Shown: positions 19,560 through 31,514, counted from the stretch's first letter. The stretch: 64,000 bases of DNA from Janthinobacterium aquaticum (GCF_009208565.1 NZ_WFLK01000019.1:1-64000), one strand, 5' to 3'. Notes: a model not told the origin generated them from the letters alone. Made by a program: numbers and translations.

Positions 19560-19860
19560 TACAATTGCCGAAGACAACGATCTTATTTTTTCTCAACTAC
19601 CACACCCAGATGGGTGTAGCTTGAAAGGCGAATACCCCGAGAATTCAGGTTCTCCCGAGACAGTACCTGAGGGCGAAAGCCCTCAGGTACTTCGTTGCAA
19701 GTGTGTGCAAGACCGAGGCCGGGATGCTTCATCCAGTTCCGGCCGATACCGGCTTGCAACATTCTCGAGGAGAGCGAGGCAGTGAATCTGCTGCCTCCGC
19801 TGGAAGGCAGGTAAGTGCAAACTGTTACGGATTTCATGGCGACGCCACAAAGGAATCAAC
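19560..19860 (+). ncRNA. Candidate omega RNA (HEARO) upstream of iscB relic
   Basis: The stretch directly before the iscB start is strongly structured. A perfect 12-bp stem with a GAAA loop lies at 19663-19690, GAGAA/TTCTC pair at 19639-19654, and GAGGCAG/CTGCCTC-type and GGCCGG/CCGGCC pairings follow to about 19800. IscB loci encode their guide RNA immediately upstream of the nuclease, as HEARO/omegaRNA. The exact ends and the guide portion cannot be set by eye. The RNA part shows less visible decay than the gene, which could mean it was lost last. Confidence 0.5.
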
Positions 19861-21076
19861 GTGGTTGTAGTGGTTATGTATAAGCGGTAGCAGCCCTTGA
19901 TGCCGTGTACACCGAAGCGAGAAGAGAGCCTCATTGCCTGCTGCAGTACGCGGATCCATAGCTGTTTCCGTTCTATATCCGGTTCGTCGAGCGTCTTCAA
20001 GAAACAGGCGTCTTGCAGCCCCTGCAGTTGTCGTTCGACTTCGGTAGCAAAACCACCGGCCTGGCGCTCTGCCGTATCGAAGACACTGTCGACGCCAGCG
20101 GCGTGGCCGAACCGTGTATTTCCTGTTCGAGCTGGTACAGCAGTGTTACTGCCATCCGTGATGCCCTGCTCGGCCCGTGCAGCCGCGCGGCGTTGGCGCC
20201 GGCACAATCTTCGCTATCGCACACAGCAGTTCAACAACCGCAGCAGACCGACGGACTGGCAGCAGCCATCCATCGATATGACCATGGCATGCGTTTCCCG
20301 GCTAAGCCGCATGGCAACGGTCGCGCACCTGGCTCAGGAATTGGTGTGCATCGACATGCAACTGCTGCAGAATCCGGACATCAGTGGTGTCGGCTATCCG
20401 CAGGGTATGCTTGCCGACTACGAAGTGCACGAGTACCTGCACGGAAAATTTGGGCACACCTTTACTTATTGTGATACCACCGTCGTCCCGCTGCAGATGG
20501 AACACATTCATGCGCGCCGCCGGCGCCTCGAACCTTGTGAGCAACCTGACACTAGCGTGCAGACTCTGCTCCGGTAACAAGGCTGCGCAGAACATCCGGG
20601 ACGTCCTGGCGAATGCATGCGGCGAGGCTGACATGCATCCTGCACCAGGGTGAGAATGCCGCTGCACGATGCGGCCGCCGACATGCCACGCGAGCGCTGC
20701 TGGCGACACTTAAAAGACCGCTCTTTCGATTCAGACGGGAACCGGCGGGCGCACGAAGTGAAACTGCAGCCGGGTCGGCCTGGTCAAGACGCATGCGCTG
20801 GACGCTGCCTGTGTGGGCACGGCATGCACGGGACAATCCTGCGCGTCACCTGCACCGGGCCGTGTTCGCACTGCAAGACCCTGCGTCACCGGTTTGGTTT
20901 CCAGCGCGCCTGCCTGAGGCGCAAGAAGACCGCATTGGGTTTTCGCACTGGCGACATGGTAATGGCGATGGTGCCGTCCGACAAGGGCCAGGGCGTGCAC
21001 AAAGGCCACATCCCCATCTGTATGGCGGGCAATTTCAACACTCAGTCGGGCCTTGCTGGTGCTGCGACTTTGTAAG
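19861..21076 (+). pseudogene. iscB: Decayed IscB (OMEGA RNA-guided nuclease)
   Basis: IscB can be followed through all three frames. In order: an N-terminal PLMP motif (QPLMPCTPKR, from a GTG at 19861 preceded by AAAGGA), PFYIRFVERLQETGVLQPL, RuvC-I as FDFGSKTTGLAL, an Arg-rich bridge (RYRTQQFNNRSRPTDWQQPS) and RuvC-II near QELVCIDMQLLQNPDISGVGY. Then come the HNH part with VPLQMEHIHARRRR and SNLTLACRLC, RuvC-III as VGLVKTHALDAACVG, and the C-terminal part GFRTGDMVMAMVPSDKGQGVHKG. At least five frameshifts and two in-frame stops break it. The key RuvC Asp, Glu and His-Asp and the HNH His are still encoded. No TnpA partner is seen. IscB is the ancestor of Cas9. Confidence 0.85.
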
Positions 21077-21197
21077 GCATCAAGCATAAACATTCCCGAC
21101 TGCTGCAGCTTGCCGACGGTGACGGTTCTGTGTGGCAAACGACACTTCCCCCACAACCGGTGACAGAGGCTGCGACCGTTCAGCTATCCGTTCCTTC

Positions 21198-22034
21198 AAT
21201 ATTACTCAGTAATATTGTCTAACTCATTGATTTTATTCGGGTTCCCAAAGAAATTGTGCAGTAGATCATCAGAAAAGTGGGAGCGGCCAGATAGCGGCTA
21301 CTGTTGAGGAACCAGCCTCTCCTGAACTGCAGCATCGGGACAGCGGTAGGTGACATCGAGTTATCCGATCATAAGTGTCGCTGTGTGGGTATGGACCTTT
21401 TATACAATCAATCTCTGGTAATGCAAGCGATCTCGCGATGTGACTTTGATCGGTTGCACTCTTAACCTCGCCTTTCAGGGCGGGGTTAAGAGTGCTGACG
21501 GCGAAGCTGTCTGGCTTGGCATGCCTAGTTCTTGGTCTGCGGCTGCTCGATGTGCTGCTGGATAACGGCGGCAAAGTGTGAGGGCGACTATAGTGCGCCG
21601 TCCGAGTGCTTCTTGCGGATAGGAAGACTCAGACGTCATTCCTTTGCGTCGATTGCGGGTACCCAAATTAATTGGGCACGATCAATGTTTTAGAGTGGCG
21701 ACAGCGCTTGTTAGCCTATGGAGAGATGGTGCAATCAGGTCACTCGCGGAGGCAGGGGACCAGCGATGCAACCCGAAAGTCATTGCGCAGCGCTGTAGGA
21801 ATCCCCTTCCTTTAGGCGGATATCAACGTTCAAAGGCACACTTCCATGTAACAAACAATGACGAGGCATGCTTCCTCAATAAGACGCTGACGGCCATTCA
21901 ATACTGCCATTCGGGGTAGTCCCGTGATCCATGGCCTAACTCCACTTGTAATCTCTGATCTGGCTTATTGCAATCCCGTTTCGAAAAAATCTTTATTAAA
22001 TCAAAGAGTTAGACGGTATTACTGAGTAATATCA
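21198..22034. mobile_element. 0.84-kb block bounded by inverted repeats, no transposase
   Basis: The left end (about 21198-21236) and the complement of the right end (about 21996-22034) share ATTACTCAGTAATA, then GTCTAACTC and TTGATTT at the same spacing, about 38 bp in all. They face each other. Nothing inside reads as a transposase; only short unrecognised ORFs and a strong hairpin (21456-21495) are seen. It looks like a non-autonomous element. A third copy of the terminal motif is next to parB at 37647-37685. Confidence 0.55.
21456..21495. other. Perfect hairpin inside the 0.84-kb block
   Basis: GCACTCTTAACC (21456-21467) pairs perfectly with GGTTAAGAGTGC (21484-21495), with an inner CGCC/GGCG stem. 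Such hairpins are typical of subterminal ends of IS200/IS605-type elements, the group that carries iscB. It may be the displaced end of the iscB element. Confidence 0.4.
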
Positions 22035-22258
22035 GGGATGGCTGTATTTCAGCGTGTCAATGTGCCATTGAGCCGGTGGATGACTTTGCATGTCTTGAAA
22101 ATCCACCTGATGAACTTCAACCGCCATCAAGGAAAAACCCATCTAACTGGATTGGCCGGCGGCATCTTGAGGGGGCCGTGGAAGGGGAGCAGGTGCCATC
22201 AAATATATTTCTAGAAAAGAGTGATGTGGTTAGCGCTGTAGTTAAACAGGCTAAACAG
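22035..22258. other. Spacer between mobile fragments
   Basis: A 64-codon open frame at 22076-22270 has no recognisable similarity. I see no RNA gene or repeat here. It ends at the IS5-type terminus at 22259. Confidence 0.3.
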
Positions 22259-22331
22259 CGGCGTTGTTGAATAATTCGACCGGTCGCCCTAGGAGTGTAC
22301 AATCTGACATCATTTTCTCCCAGGTAGACCC

Positions 22332-22686
22332 GTGCCGTACAAACACAGCGAAGAGCGTCGCCACAAGTTCGAGAAGCCGCTTTACAAGGTGACGAACTGG
22401 CCTGAGTACAACGCCGCGCTCAAGCGGCGCGGTGACTTTACGATGTGGTTTACCGAGGAGGCGATTGCCGAGTGGTGCCCAGCCAAGACCGGGGCGCGCG
22501 GCCGGCCAACAAAGTATTCCAATGTGGCAATCGAGACCGCGCTGTTCATACGTCAGGTTTTTCATCTGGCATTGCGGCTGACAGAAGGCTTCATGAACTC
22601 GCTTGCCCGTGCCCTGAAAGTCGAGATCAGCATCCCGGATTTCAGCTGCATTTCCAAGCGAAGCATCGGCTTGCCAAGACATGCTT
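22332..22686 (+). pseudogene. IS5-family transposase, N-terminal fragment
   Basis: MPYKHSEERRHKFEKPLYKVTNWPEYNAALKRRGD is the start of an IS5-type transposase (compare the motif MPYKHN...KVTNWxEYDxxLRRRG). The fragment runs through AIETALFIRQVFHLALRLTEG to SCISKRSIGLPRHAW. It is then cut at 22687 by the terminal repeat of a Tn3-family element. The IS5 terminus GCGTTGTTGAATAATTCGAC starts near 22261. The missing C-terminal end of a similar IS5 is found at 45134-45313. Confidence 0.75.
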
Positions 22687-22724
22687 GGGGAGCACACAGG
22701 ATTCGGAAAAAATCGGGCGCTAAG
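22687..22724. repeat. Tn3-family 38-bp terminal inverted repeat
   Basis: Starts GGGGAGCACACAGGATTCGG and ends AATCGGGCGCTAAG, immediately after the cut IS5 gene and 5 bp before the tnpA stop, exactly where a Tn3-type terminus belongs. Two further copies bound the miniature element at 31515-31741. Confidence 0.85.
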
Positions 22725-22729
22725 CCAAT

Positions 22730-24131
22730 TCACTCCTCTTTGAGGTTTCGCAGCGCTCGAAATTGTCCGTCGTCGACTTTCCGATTTTGACGCCAGACGT
22801 AATCCCCGGTCAGATTGATATGTTCCCAGCCCAAGGGCGACAGGTATTGCAGCATATCGTCCTTGGCCAGTTTTCCTGACTCGCGCAAGGACCGTGTGGC
22901 TCGCTCCAGGTACACGGTGTTCCACAGCACAATAGCGGCCGTCACCAGATTCAGGCCGCTGGCGCGGTAGCGTTGCTGTTCGAAGCTTCGATCCCGAATT
23001 TCGCCCAGCCGGTGGATAAAGACGGCCCTAGCCAGCGCGTTGCGCGCCTCGCCCTTGTTCAATCCGGCATGGACGCGCCGGCGCAATTCGACGTTCTGCA
23101 GCCAGTCCAGGATGAACAGCGTGCGCTCGATGCGGCCTAGTTCGCGTAGCGCGAGCGCCAGGCCGTTCTGGCGCGGATAACTGCCGAGCTTGCGCAGCAT
23201 GAGTGATGCGGTGACTGTGCCATGCTTGATCGACGCCGCTAGGCGCAGGATTTCATCCCAATGTGCACGCAGGTACTTAATGTTCAGGGTACCGCCGATC
23301 ATGGATTTCAAACCTGGATAGTCCGCAATAGCGCCCGGAATGTACAGCTTCGTGTCGCCGAGGTCGCGAATGCGTGGCGCAAAGCGAAAGCCCAGCGTAT
23401 GCATCAGCGCGAACACGTGGTCCGTGAAGCCGGCGGTGTCCGTGTAGTGCTCCTCGATGCGCAGGTCCGATTCGTGATAAAGCAATCCGTCGAGCACATA
23501 GGTCGAATCCCTGACGCCGACGTTGACCATCTTGGTGCTGAACGGAGCGTAGTTGTCGGCGATGTGCGTGTAGATCATCTTTCCCGGTTCGGCGCCGTAC
23601 TTCGGGTTGACGTGTCCGGTACTTTCGGCCCGGCCAGCGGCGCGGAAGCGCTGGCCGTCCGAAGATGACGTGGTGCCGTCGCCCCAGTTGGCGGCAAACG
23701 CGTGACCAGATTGAGCGTTGACGAGTTCGGCCAAGCCGGCCGAATACGTTTCGTCACGGATGTGCCAGGCCTGTAACCACGACAGCTTCGAATAGGTCGC
23801 CCCGGGGCTCGATTCCGCCATCTTGGTCAGACCGAGGTTGATCGCATCAGCCAGAATCGCCGACAGCAGCAGTGTTCTATCCTTGGCCTGCTCGCCGTTT
23901 TTCAGATGGACGAAGTGGCGGGTAAATCCGGTCCAGTCGTCGACGTCCATCAACAACTCCGTGATCTTGATGCGTGGCAGCATCGCGCTGGTGAGGTTGA
24001 TCAGTGCCTGGGCCGACTCGGGCACTACCGCATCCTGCGGGCTGATTTTGAGGCCAGTGTCGGTAATGATCGCATCCGGCAGTTCATTGGCCAGCGCAAG
24101 CCGGTTGACCGTGGCCAGTTGCTGGTTCAGC
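22730..24131 (-). pseudogene. tnpA: Tn3-family transposase TnpA, C-terminal part
   Basis: About 465 residues of the C-terminal half of a Tn3 transposase (full length near 1000). Recognisable blocks are [51 protein letters not shown], the TSSSDGQRF motif with a catalytic Asp, [25 protein letters not shown] with the second Asp, and WNTVYLERA. The catalytic Glu lies in the [23 protein letters not shown] neighbourhood. The N-terminal half was lost at 24131/24132, where an IS66 copy is inserted; residues upstream in the open frame come from that IS. The proper terminal repeat follows its stop. Confidence 0.9.
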
Positions 24132-24210
24132 GTAAGCATCCAGCCGTCCCATCTATGAATTCCTGATCGGCCTCGCCAAACTATCCTCTCGATCACTACG
24201 GGAGTTAAAG

Positions 24211-24504
24211 ATGTCAAACGAAGAGCGACAGAAAGTGTGGCAGGAACGAGTAGCACAGTGGCGGGACAGCGGACTGTCGCAAAGGGCATACGCCATCGAG
24301 CAAGGCTTTCCGATCCGCCAGGTTGGCTATTGGGTACGGCGGTTGGCCAAGGTATCGTCCGTGCCCGGGTTGTTGCCGGTGCGCGTGGCGCCAGCGGCGG
24401 CGCTGCCGCTGGCGATCAGCCTGCGCAACGAGCACGGCTGGACGTTGAGCTTGCCGGGCGATGTGCCGGCAAGCTGGCTGGCCGAACTAATGCGTGCCCT
24501 GTGA
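24211..24504 (+). CDS. tnpA: IS66 accessory protein TnpA (element B)
   Basis: The 97-residue protein begins with a helix-turn-helix-like segment ([36 protein letters not shown]), typical of IS66 TnpA/OrfA, which helps transposition with TnpB. Its TGA overlaps the ATG of tnpB by one base, so translation is coupled. GGAG lies upstream of the start. Confidence 0.88.
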   Translation: MSNEERQKVWQERVAQWRDSGLSQRAYAIEQGFPIRQVGYWVRRLAKVSSVPGLLPVRVAPAAALPLAISLRNEHGWTLSLPGDVPASWLAELMRAL

Positions 24505-24845
24505 TGGAGCTGTCGGCCAAGGCGTTCTGGCTGGCGACGGCGGCAGTCGACATGCGCACCGGAATCGACGGACTGTCGCTGCACGTGCAGCAGGCGCTGG
24601 GGCGCCCGCCGTGCGACGGCACAGCCTACGTGTTTGCGAACCGGCGCCGCACCCGCCTCAAGTTGGTGTGCTGGGACGGCACCGGCGTGTGGATGTGCGT
24701 GCGCCGCTTGCATCGTGGCCAGTTCGTCTGGCCGCAGGCGGACGACGCGAGCTGGCAGATCAGTGCCGAGCAATGGCAGTGGCTGGTCGCCGGGGTGGAC
24801 TGGCAGCGCCTGTCGGCGCCGGCGCCGGCACAGTGGCGGCTGTGA
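24504..24845 (+). CDS. tnpB: IS66 accessory protein TnpB (element B)
   Basis: The 113-residue protein shows the IS66 Orf2 signature: VDMRTGIDGLSLHVQQALGRPPCDGTAYVFANRRRTRLKLVCWDGTGVWMCVRRLHRGQFVWP. It is required with TnpA and TnpC for IS66 movement, though its biochemical role is unclear. The start is set by the one-base overlap with tnpA; longer frames upstream are artefacts. tnpC begins 54 bp downstream. Confidence 0.9.
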   Translation: MELSAKAFWLATAAVDMRTGIDGLSLHVQQALGRPPCDGTAYVFANRRRTRLKLVCWDGTGVWMCVRRLHRGQFVWPQADDASWQISAEQWQWLVAGVDWQRLSAPAPAQWRL

Positions 24846-24898
24846 CAGGTAAACAGTTGCGCTTGTAAACATGGCGCCGGCCCTGTAAACTGCCCGGC

Positions 24899-26180
24899 AT
24901 GAACCCGCTCGACGACCTGGCCCGCACCGACATCGACCCAGCCCTGCTGGCACAGGTGCAGGCGCTGTTTGCGCAGCAGCAGGCCAAGCTGGCCGAGAAG
25001 GACTTCAAGATCACCGCGCTGACGCACGAGCTTGCTTACTACCGGCGAGTGCGTTTCGGCAAGGCCAGCGAGGCCCTCGTCGGCGAGCAACGCCTGCTGT
25101 TCGAGGAAACGGTCGACATGGACTTGGCCGCAATCGAAGAGGAGCTCGACAGCCAGGCGCCGGCCAAGCCGCGTCGCAAGCGCGCCGGCCGCCAGCCGTT
25201 ACCGCCAGAATTGCCGCGCATCGAGCACCGCCATGAACCCGAATCGTGCCAATGCGGCCAGTGCGGCGCCGCCCTGGTACTGATCGGCGAGGATGTCAGC
25301 GAACAGCTGGACGTGGAACCGGCGCGCTTCTTTGTGCACCGCCACATCCGTCCGCAATACGCGTGCCGTCCTTGCCAGACAGTGACGGCGGCGTTGATCC
25401 CGCCGGTCGTCATCGATGGCGGCATGGCCGCCGTTGGCCTGCTGGCGTGGATCGCGGCCTGCAAATATCTGGACCACCTGCCGCTGTACCGGATCGAGCA
25501 GATTGCCGCCCGCCAGGGCGTGCCGCTGGCCCGCTCGACGCTGGCCGAGTGGATCGGCCGCATCGGCGTGGCCCTGCAGCCGCTGGCCGACCGGCTGGCC
25601 GAACTGCTGCGGCAACATGATTGCCTGCACGCCGACGAAACCCCGGTGCGCCAACTCGATCCCGGCAGCGGCAAGACCCGCCACGCCTATCTGTGGGCCT
25701 ACCGCTCCGGCGCGCATGACGACGGCCCGCCCATCGTCGTGTTCGACTACCAGACCAGCCGCGCCGGCGCCCACGCGCGCGCCTTCCTGCAGGGCTGGCG
25801 CGGCCACCTGATGGTCGACGATTACGTGGGCTACAAAGCCCTGTTTGCCGACGGCCCCACCGAACTGGCTTGCCTGGCCCATCTCAGGCGCAAATTCTTC
25901 GACGTGCACGCCGCCAGCGGCAGCCCGGTCGCCCAAGAGGCGTTGCGCCGCATTGCGGCGCTGTACGCGATCGAGCAGCAAGGCGCCGGACTCGATCCGC
26001 CGCTGCGGCTGGCGTTGCGCCAGAAACTGGCCATGCCGGCGCTGGCCGAGCGGCACGCCTGGCTGCTGGCGACCCAACGGACCGTCGCCACCGGCAGTGG
26101 CACGGCCAAGGCCGTCGACCATGCACTCAAGCGCTGGGCGGCGCTGGAGCGCTATGCCAATTCGGGCATACTGCCGATCG
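24899..26180 (+). pseudogene. tnpC: IS66 transposase TnpC, 5' part (split by intron)
   Basis: Encodes about 427 residues: an N-terminal coiled coil, the zinc-binding CQCGQCGAAL region (about 115-124), and DDE residues in LHADETPVRQL and MVDDYVGYKAL. It stops at GILPI. In uninterrupted TnpC the next residues are DNN, and these are found at 28130, after the intron. Frame and sequence join exactly across the intron. The intron lies antisense, so it cannot be spliced from tnpC mRNA and the transposase is inactivated. Confidence 0.9.
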
Positions 26181-28129
<1,949 letters not shown>

Positions 28130-28368
28130 ACAACAACCCGGTCGAGAACGCCATTCGCCCTATCGCCATCGGCAAGAAGAACTGGCTGTTCACCGGCTCG
28201 GAACGGGCCGGCCGCCGCGCCGCTGCGATCCAGAGCCTGTTCGCTACTGCCAAGCTCAACGGCCTTGACCCGGCGCGCTGGCTGGCCAATGTTCTGGAAC
28301 GTCTCCCGACATGCCCCAACAGCCAGATCGACTCGCTGTTGCCATTCCCGGACTTTACCCAACGCTGA
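28130..28368 (+). pseudogene. tnpC: IS66 transposase TnpC, 3' part
   Basis: Continues the frame cut at 26180: NNPVENAIRPIAIGKKNWLFTGSERAGRRAA, then LFATAKLNGLDPARWLANVLERLP and a TGA. The E of PVENAIRP is the third catalytic residue. Another 34 bp lead to the IS66 right terminus. Confidence 0.9.
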
Positions 28369-28402
28369 ACACGCTGTACAGGTGGGGCGGCTGGCCGCTT
28401 AC

Positions 28403-28669
28403 GAAAATTCGCAGGTACGAAAGGTTGGATTGAATTGTCTTTGGGGTAAGTCCCGAGTGATACCAAAACTCGCAGAGCGCCTTGACGTGTTTGTCACCCA
28501 AATTCTCCGGATTTTGGAGGCGGAAATTCAAATTCACGAGGTGACGGAAGCTCGCGCGCAAAGAGTCGCCTATGGCAGTCTTCGTGCGTTCGCTGGCTAC
28601 TTTCCCGTTGAAACGGGTACCCGCTTTCAGTTGCAAAATTGCGCTGAGTTGCGAGATCAGAGATTTCAT
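28403..28669 (-). pseudogene. Integrase N-terminal fragment
   Basis: Minus-strand frame starting MKSLISQLSAILQLKAGTRF and ending KTIQSNLSYLRIFVS at the IS66 end. It resembles the N-terminal core-binding domain of plasmid/phage tyrosine integrases; about 88 residues remain and the catalytic domain is missing. IS66 element B or a later deletion removed the rest. The exact family is uncertain. Confidence 0.5.
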
Positions 28670-29564
28670 GTCAGTCCTTTTCTACAGGTACGCCAGGCCG
28701 CATCCCTATACATTCGATTGAACGCATACGGATGCGGCATGACAGATGCCGCTGGTAAAAAATCATCAACTGCCGGGGAAAGGGACCCAAACGTAAGCAC
28801 ACTAATTTCACACTGCCACCCCTTTTGGCTTGAGGCAGTATGCCGACTCCTTTCGGAAGCCGATCGCCGAACATGATGCTGTTAGGCCCGGAACTCTCAC
28901 GTGGTTTCTCACGCAGCGCGTCCTGCCCTCATGGGCAAGTCTTTGGTGGCGCTGTCACCAAATGGTATTTCTCACGTCACGTGGACGTCGCGGAGGCTAC
29001 ATTGGCACCAGCATATTGCTAGCGATTCCTGTGTCTGGGAGCATCCAGATATCCGCCCTTCTGTGTCTCTAAAAATTTCGATGGCCCGGACCGGGGTATA
29101 CGGCGCAGCTGCAACTGAGCTGCTTGTGGCGTTCCGGCAGCCGGCCCTGTTTTTCTCGCATAGCAGCGCGAAAAATCAGGTTCAGTGGGAAATCAGTGTT
29201 CCTAAGCGACGTCTAACCCTGATGTAGCTTGGGTTTCGCTGTCACTCAGTGTTCGTCCCAAGTTTGCGCTCGAAGGAAAAAAACGGCCAAAGATGGCCTT
29301 GGGCTAACTGCATTACGAACTATTTAAGGTTGATGTACCAAGGTATTAGGCTCGGCCTGGAAGATTGCCGCTCAAGCGGCGGTAGAAATTGGTGCTTTTC
29401 GATTCCGAAGGAACTGAAAAGATGTCTAGTGAAACAATGCCGCATGGCGACGGATAGATATTAGCAGTTTGGACTGCTGCAGATCAAACGAAAACAGATA
29501 AAAAACGCATCATATTTGGAATCTCAGTTCATGAGTGCAAAGTATCTTACCGCCAGCGCAGCAA
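28670..29564. other. Stretch without recognisable genes
   Basis: About 900 bp with only short unrecognised frames on both strands. I see no RNA gene or IS terminus. The last part, from about 29480, becomes AT-rich and leads into a phased repeat. Confidence 0.4.
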
Positions 29565-29620
29565 AGTGCAGCGAAGTGCAACTTAGTGCAGCAAAGTGCA
29601 ACGTAGTGCAGCAAAGTGCG
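29565..29620. repeat. Six AGTGCA hexamers at exact 10-bp spacing
   Basis: AGTGCA (last copy AGTGCG) occurs at 29565, 29575, 29585, 29595, 29605 and 29615. The full units alternate AGTGCAGCNN and AGTGCAACNN, so a 20-bp unit is also present. All copies face one side of the helix. An AT-rich segment follows. Candidate protein-binding array or tandem duplication; not associated with a gene. Confidence 0.7.
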
Positions 29621-29736
29621 GCATTTTTTAAGGATGGATGTAATCAAGAATATAGGAGATTAAGCGTGACTTGACTGTTAGCTCACCTCTTTATACATAA
29701 CTCTTGAGCGCCCCTATCTCAGGTAGCGTGCATATC

Positions 29737-29761
29737 GTTGGCGCCGACCTAGAATTGCCCC
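29737..29761. repeat. IS-end-like motif, copy 2
   Basis: GTTGGCGCCGACCTAGAATT followed by GCCCC, one substitution from copy 1 in the first 20 bases. It directly precedes the Tn5-like transposase remnant. Confidence 0.5.
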
Positions 29762-29763
29762 AC

Positions 29764-30597
29764 CGTCATGGCGGCGCATTCGCCGGACACGCGACTGGTG
29801 TATGTGGCCGACCGCGAAGCCGATTTGGTGCCGTTGATGCTGCGGGAGCAATACCTGGGCACGCCGGTTGACTGGCTGGTGCTTGCGTAGCACAACCGCT
29901 GCCTGCCAAAGTCGGAAAAGCTCTGGCAGCACACCAGCGCCGCAGCGCCTCTCGGCGAGATCGTCTTTGACATGCCGGCGCGGCACTGCGTCAAGGCGCG
30001 CAAGGTGCGTCAGCAATTATGGGCGCGCAAGGTGGAACTGCCAACGGGCCAGGGCAAAAACCGTCAGCGCCACCTGCCTCATCGCCCGGGAAATCTATGC
30101 GCCGGACCGTACCAAGCCGATCGAATGGCACTCGCTCAATAACTGCGACGCTGACACGCTGGCGCAAGCGCAGGAAATGATTGACTGGTATTGGGCACGC
30201 TGGGAGATCGATATTCTGTTCAACGTGCTGAAAAACGTCTGCAAGGTCGAGGAGCTTTAGCTTGGCTGCATCGCACGTATCGAGCGCGCCCTGGCGCTGT
30301 TCATGATGGTGGCGTGGTGCACCGCATACCTGGAGCGCACGGGCCGGACCTGCCCAGACTTCGACGCCACGTTGTACTTCGATCAGGACGAAATTGAAGC
30401 GGCCTATCTGCTGCGTGAAAAACCGGCACCGCCAAAGGCAACAGTCGATCAGGTGCTGAGCCAAATCGTGTGCTTTGGAGGCTTCCTGGCGCGCAAACGC
30501 CACTGGGACCCCTGCGCGGAAATCATCTGGCTTGGATTGAAGGGTCTACAGGTGGCCGTCAAAAATATGCGCACCGTGCGCAGGTTTGGGCAAGGAT
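29764..30597 (+). pseudogene. IS4-family (Tn5-like) transposase remnant
   Basis: Reads MAAHSPDTRLVYVADREADLVPLM, then an in-frame TAG after DWLVLA. A frame change near 30070 leads to KPIEWHSLNNCDADTLAQAQEMIDWYWARWEIDILFNVLKNVCKVEEL, a second TAG, and the Tn5-type dimerisation region ERALALFMMVAWCTAYLERTGRTCPDFDA to FGGFLARKRHWDP...IWLGLKGLQ. The DREAD and YWARWEIDILF blocks hold the second Asp and the Glu of the DDE site. At least two stops and one frameshift make it non-functional; the N-terminal half is missing. Confidence 0.88.
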
Positions 30598-30849
30598 AGA
30601 CTTGTGTATAACATGGTGCCTAGAATGGGCCTTCTGTAAGCATAGAGACGAGGTCTCGATATCTTGTCAGTACATCAGTGTTTCACTGAAGAGCGGGTGA
30701 AGTCTTTTTTGATGAATTTGAAAACAGAAACAAACGGCTCAAAGAACAAGCGTGTGTCTGCGACTGCAATTTTTTTGATGTGCTGGATAAGTGCGATCAT
30801 GTTCATGCTCCTTAATGTCCTTTTGTGTTGCTGTAAATGTACCTGCAGA

Positions 30850-31119
30850 TGCGGGTAGTTGTCAACAAAGGGCAATCGCGCCATCAAACGGGCGACCAGA
30901 CCGATGCTCAACTTCAAATAGCTCCGCGCCGCCCACTGCGTGCTCGCAGGCGTCGAGCTCATGCACATGATCCGCAAGGGGCAGTTCGCAATCAGCGGAG
31001 CCGATGCGATGTCGTTCGCCGACCAATTTTACGCGCTGGCGGGCAAGGTCCGTCCGCAATGACCTGGACAATGCCCTTCAAGGGAAATTCCGCCGTTTAA
31101 TCAACAACGCGACACAATC
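30850..31119 (+). pseudogene. IS6 transposase 3' remnant with one terminus
   Basis: Encodes the C-terminal 65 residues or so of the same transposase type as 160-873 (HRAIKRATRPMLNFK...MIRKGQFAISGADAMSFADQFYALAGKVRPQ-stop), with an internal stop after NFK. The terminal repeat CGCGACACAATC ends at 31119. Nucleotide similarity to the intact copy is high, in inverted orientation to it. Confidence 0.85.
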
Positions 31120-31514
31120 ACTTCCAATTCGTCGTCTGGCCTGCCTCCTGGTTTAAGCCGTGACGGAAATGTCGGGAGATATGCAGGCGTGTGAGCCTTT
31201 TGTCGACGAACATACCTATGAAAATTCATGATCGGCAATTTACCAATCAATGCCTTACGTCGGTGATGAGGGTTGCCATTTCGAACGCATTGCGCTTGCT
31301 ATAGTTGCGGGCATTTCTGCCGTGGTAACGATATTATTTCTCTATCTAAGTTGGTAACGCTGTCGCGCAATGTTTTCGTCAAATACCGACGCTATCGAGG
31401 AAGAAAAGACGCTACTCATCTGTGCAAATCCCTTTGGGTACGGACCGAAGTCGAACGCTCCCAGGTTATGTTGTGCGACCACGAAGTCGTCGACCGTGCC
31501 GATCTCGTCAATTA
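31120..31514. other. Short truncated frame, otherwise empty
   Basis: Contains a frame from 31370 reading EEEKTLLICANPFGYGPKSNA, which resembles the start of a GT-B-like glycosyltransferase N-terminus but soon loses sense and runs into the Tn3-type repeat at 31515. It may be the start of a gene cut by the miniature element. Nothing else is recognised. Confidence 0.3.

Noticed and set aside
19683..21156. Several minus-strand and short plus-strand frames as separate genes
   Set aside because: They overlap the iscB relic and the structured RNA, whose motifs explain the sequence on the plus strand.
29565..29620. Repeat array considered as a CRISPR
   Set aside because: The units are 10 bp with no spacers of 25-40 bp and no cas genes are present.
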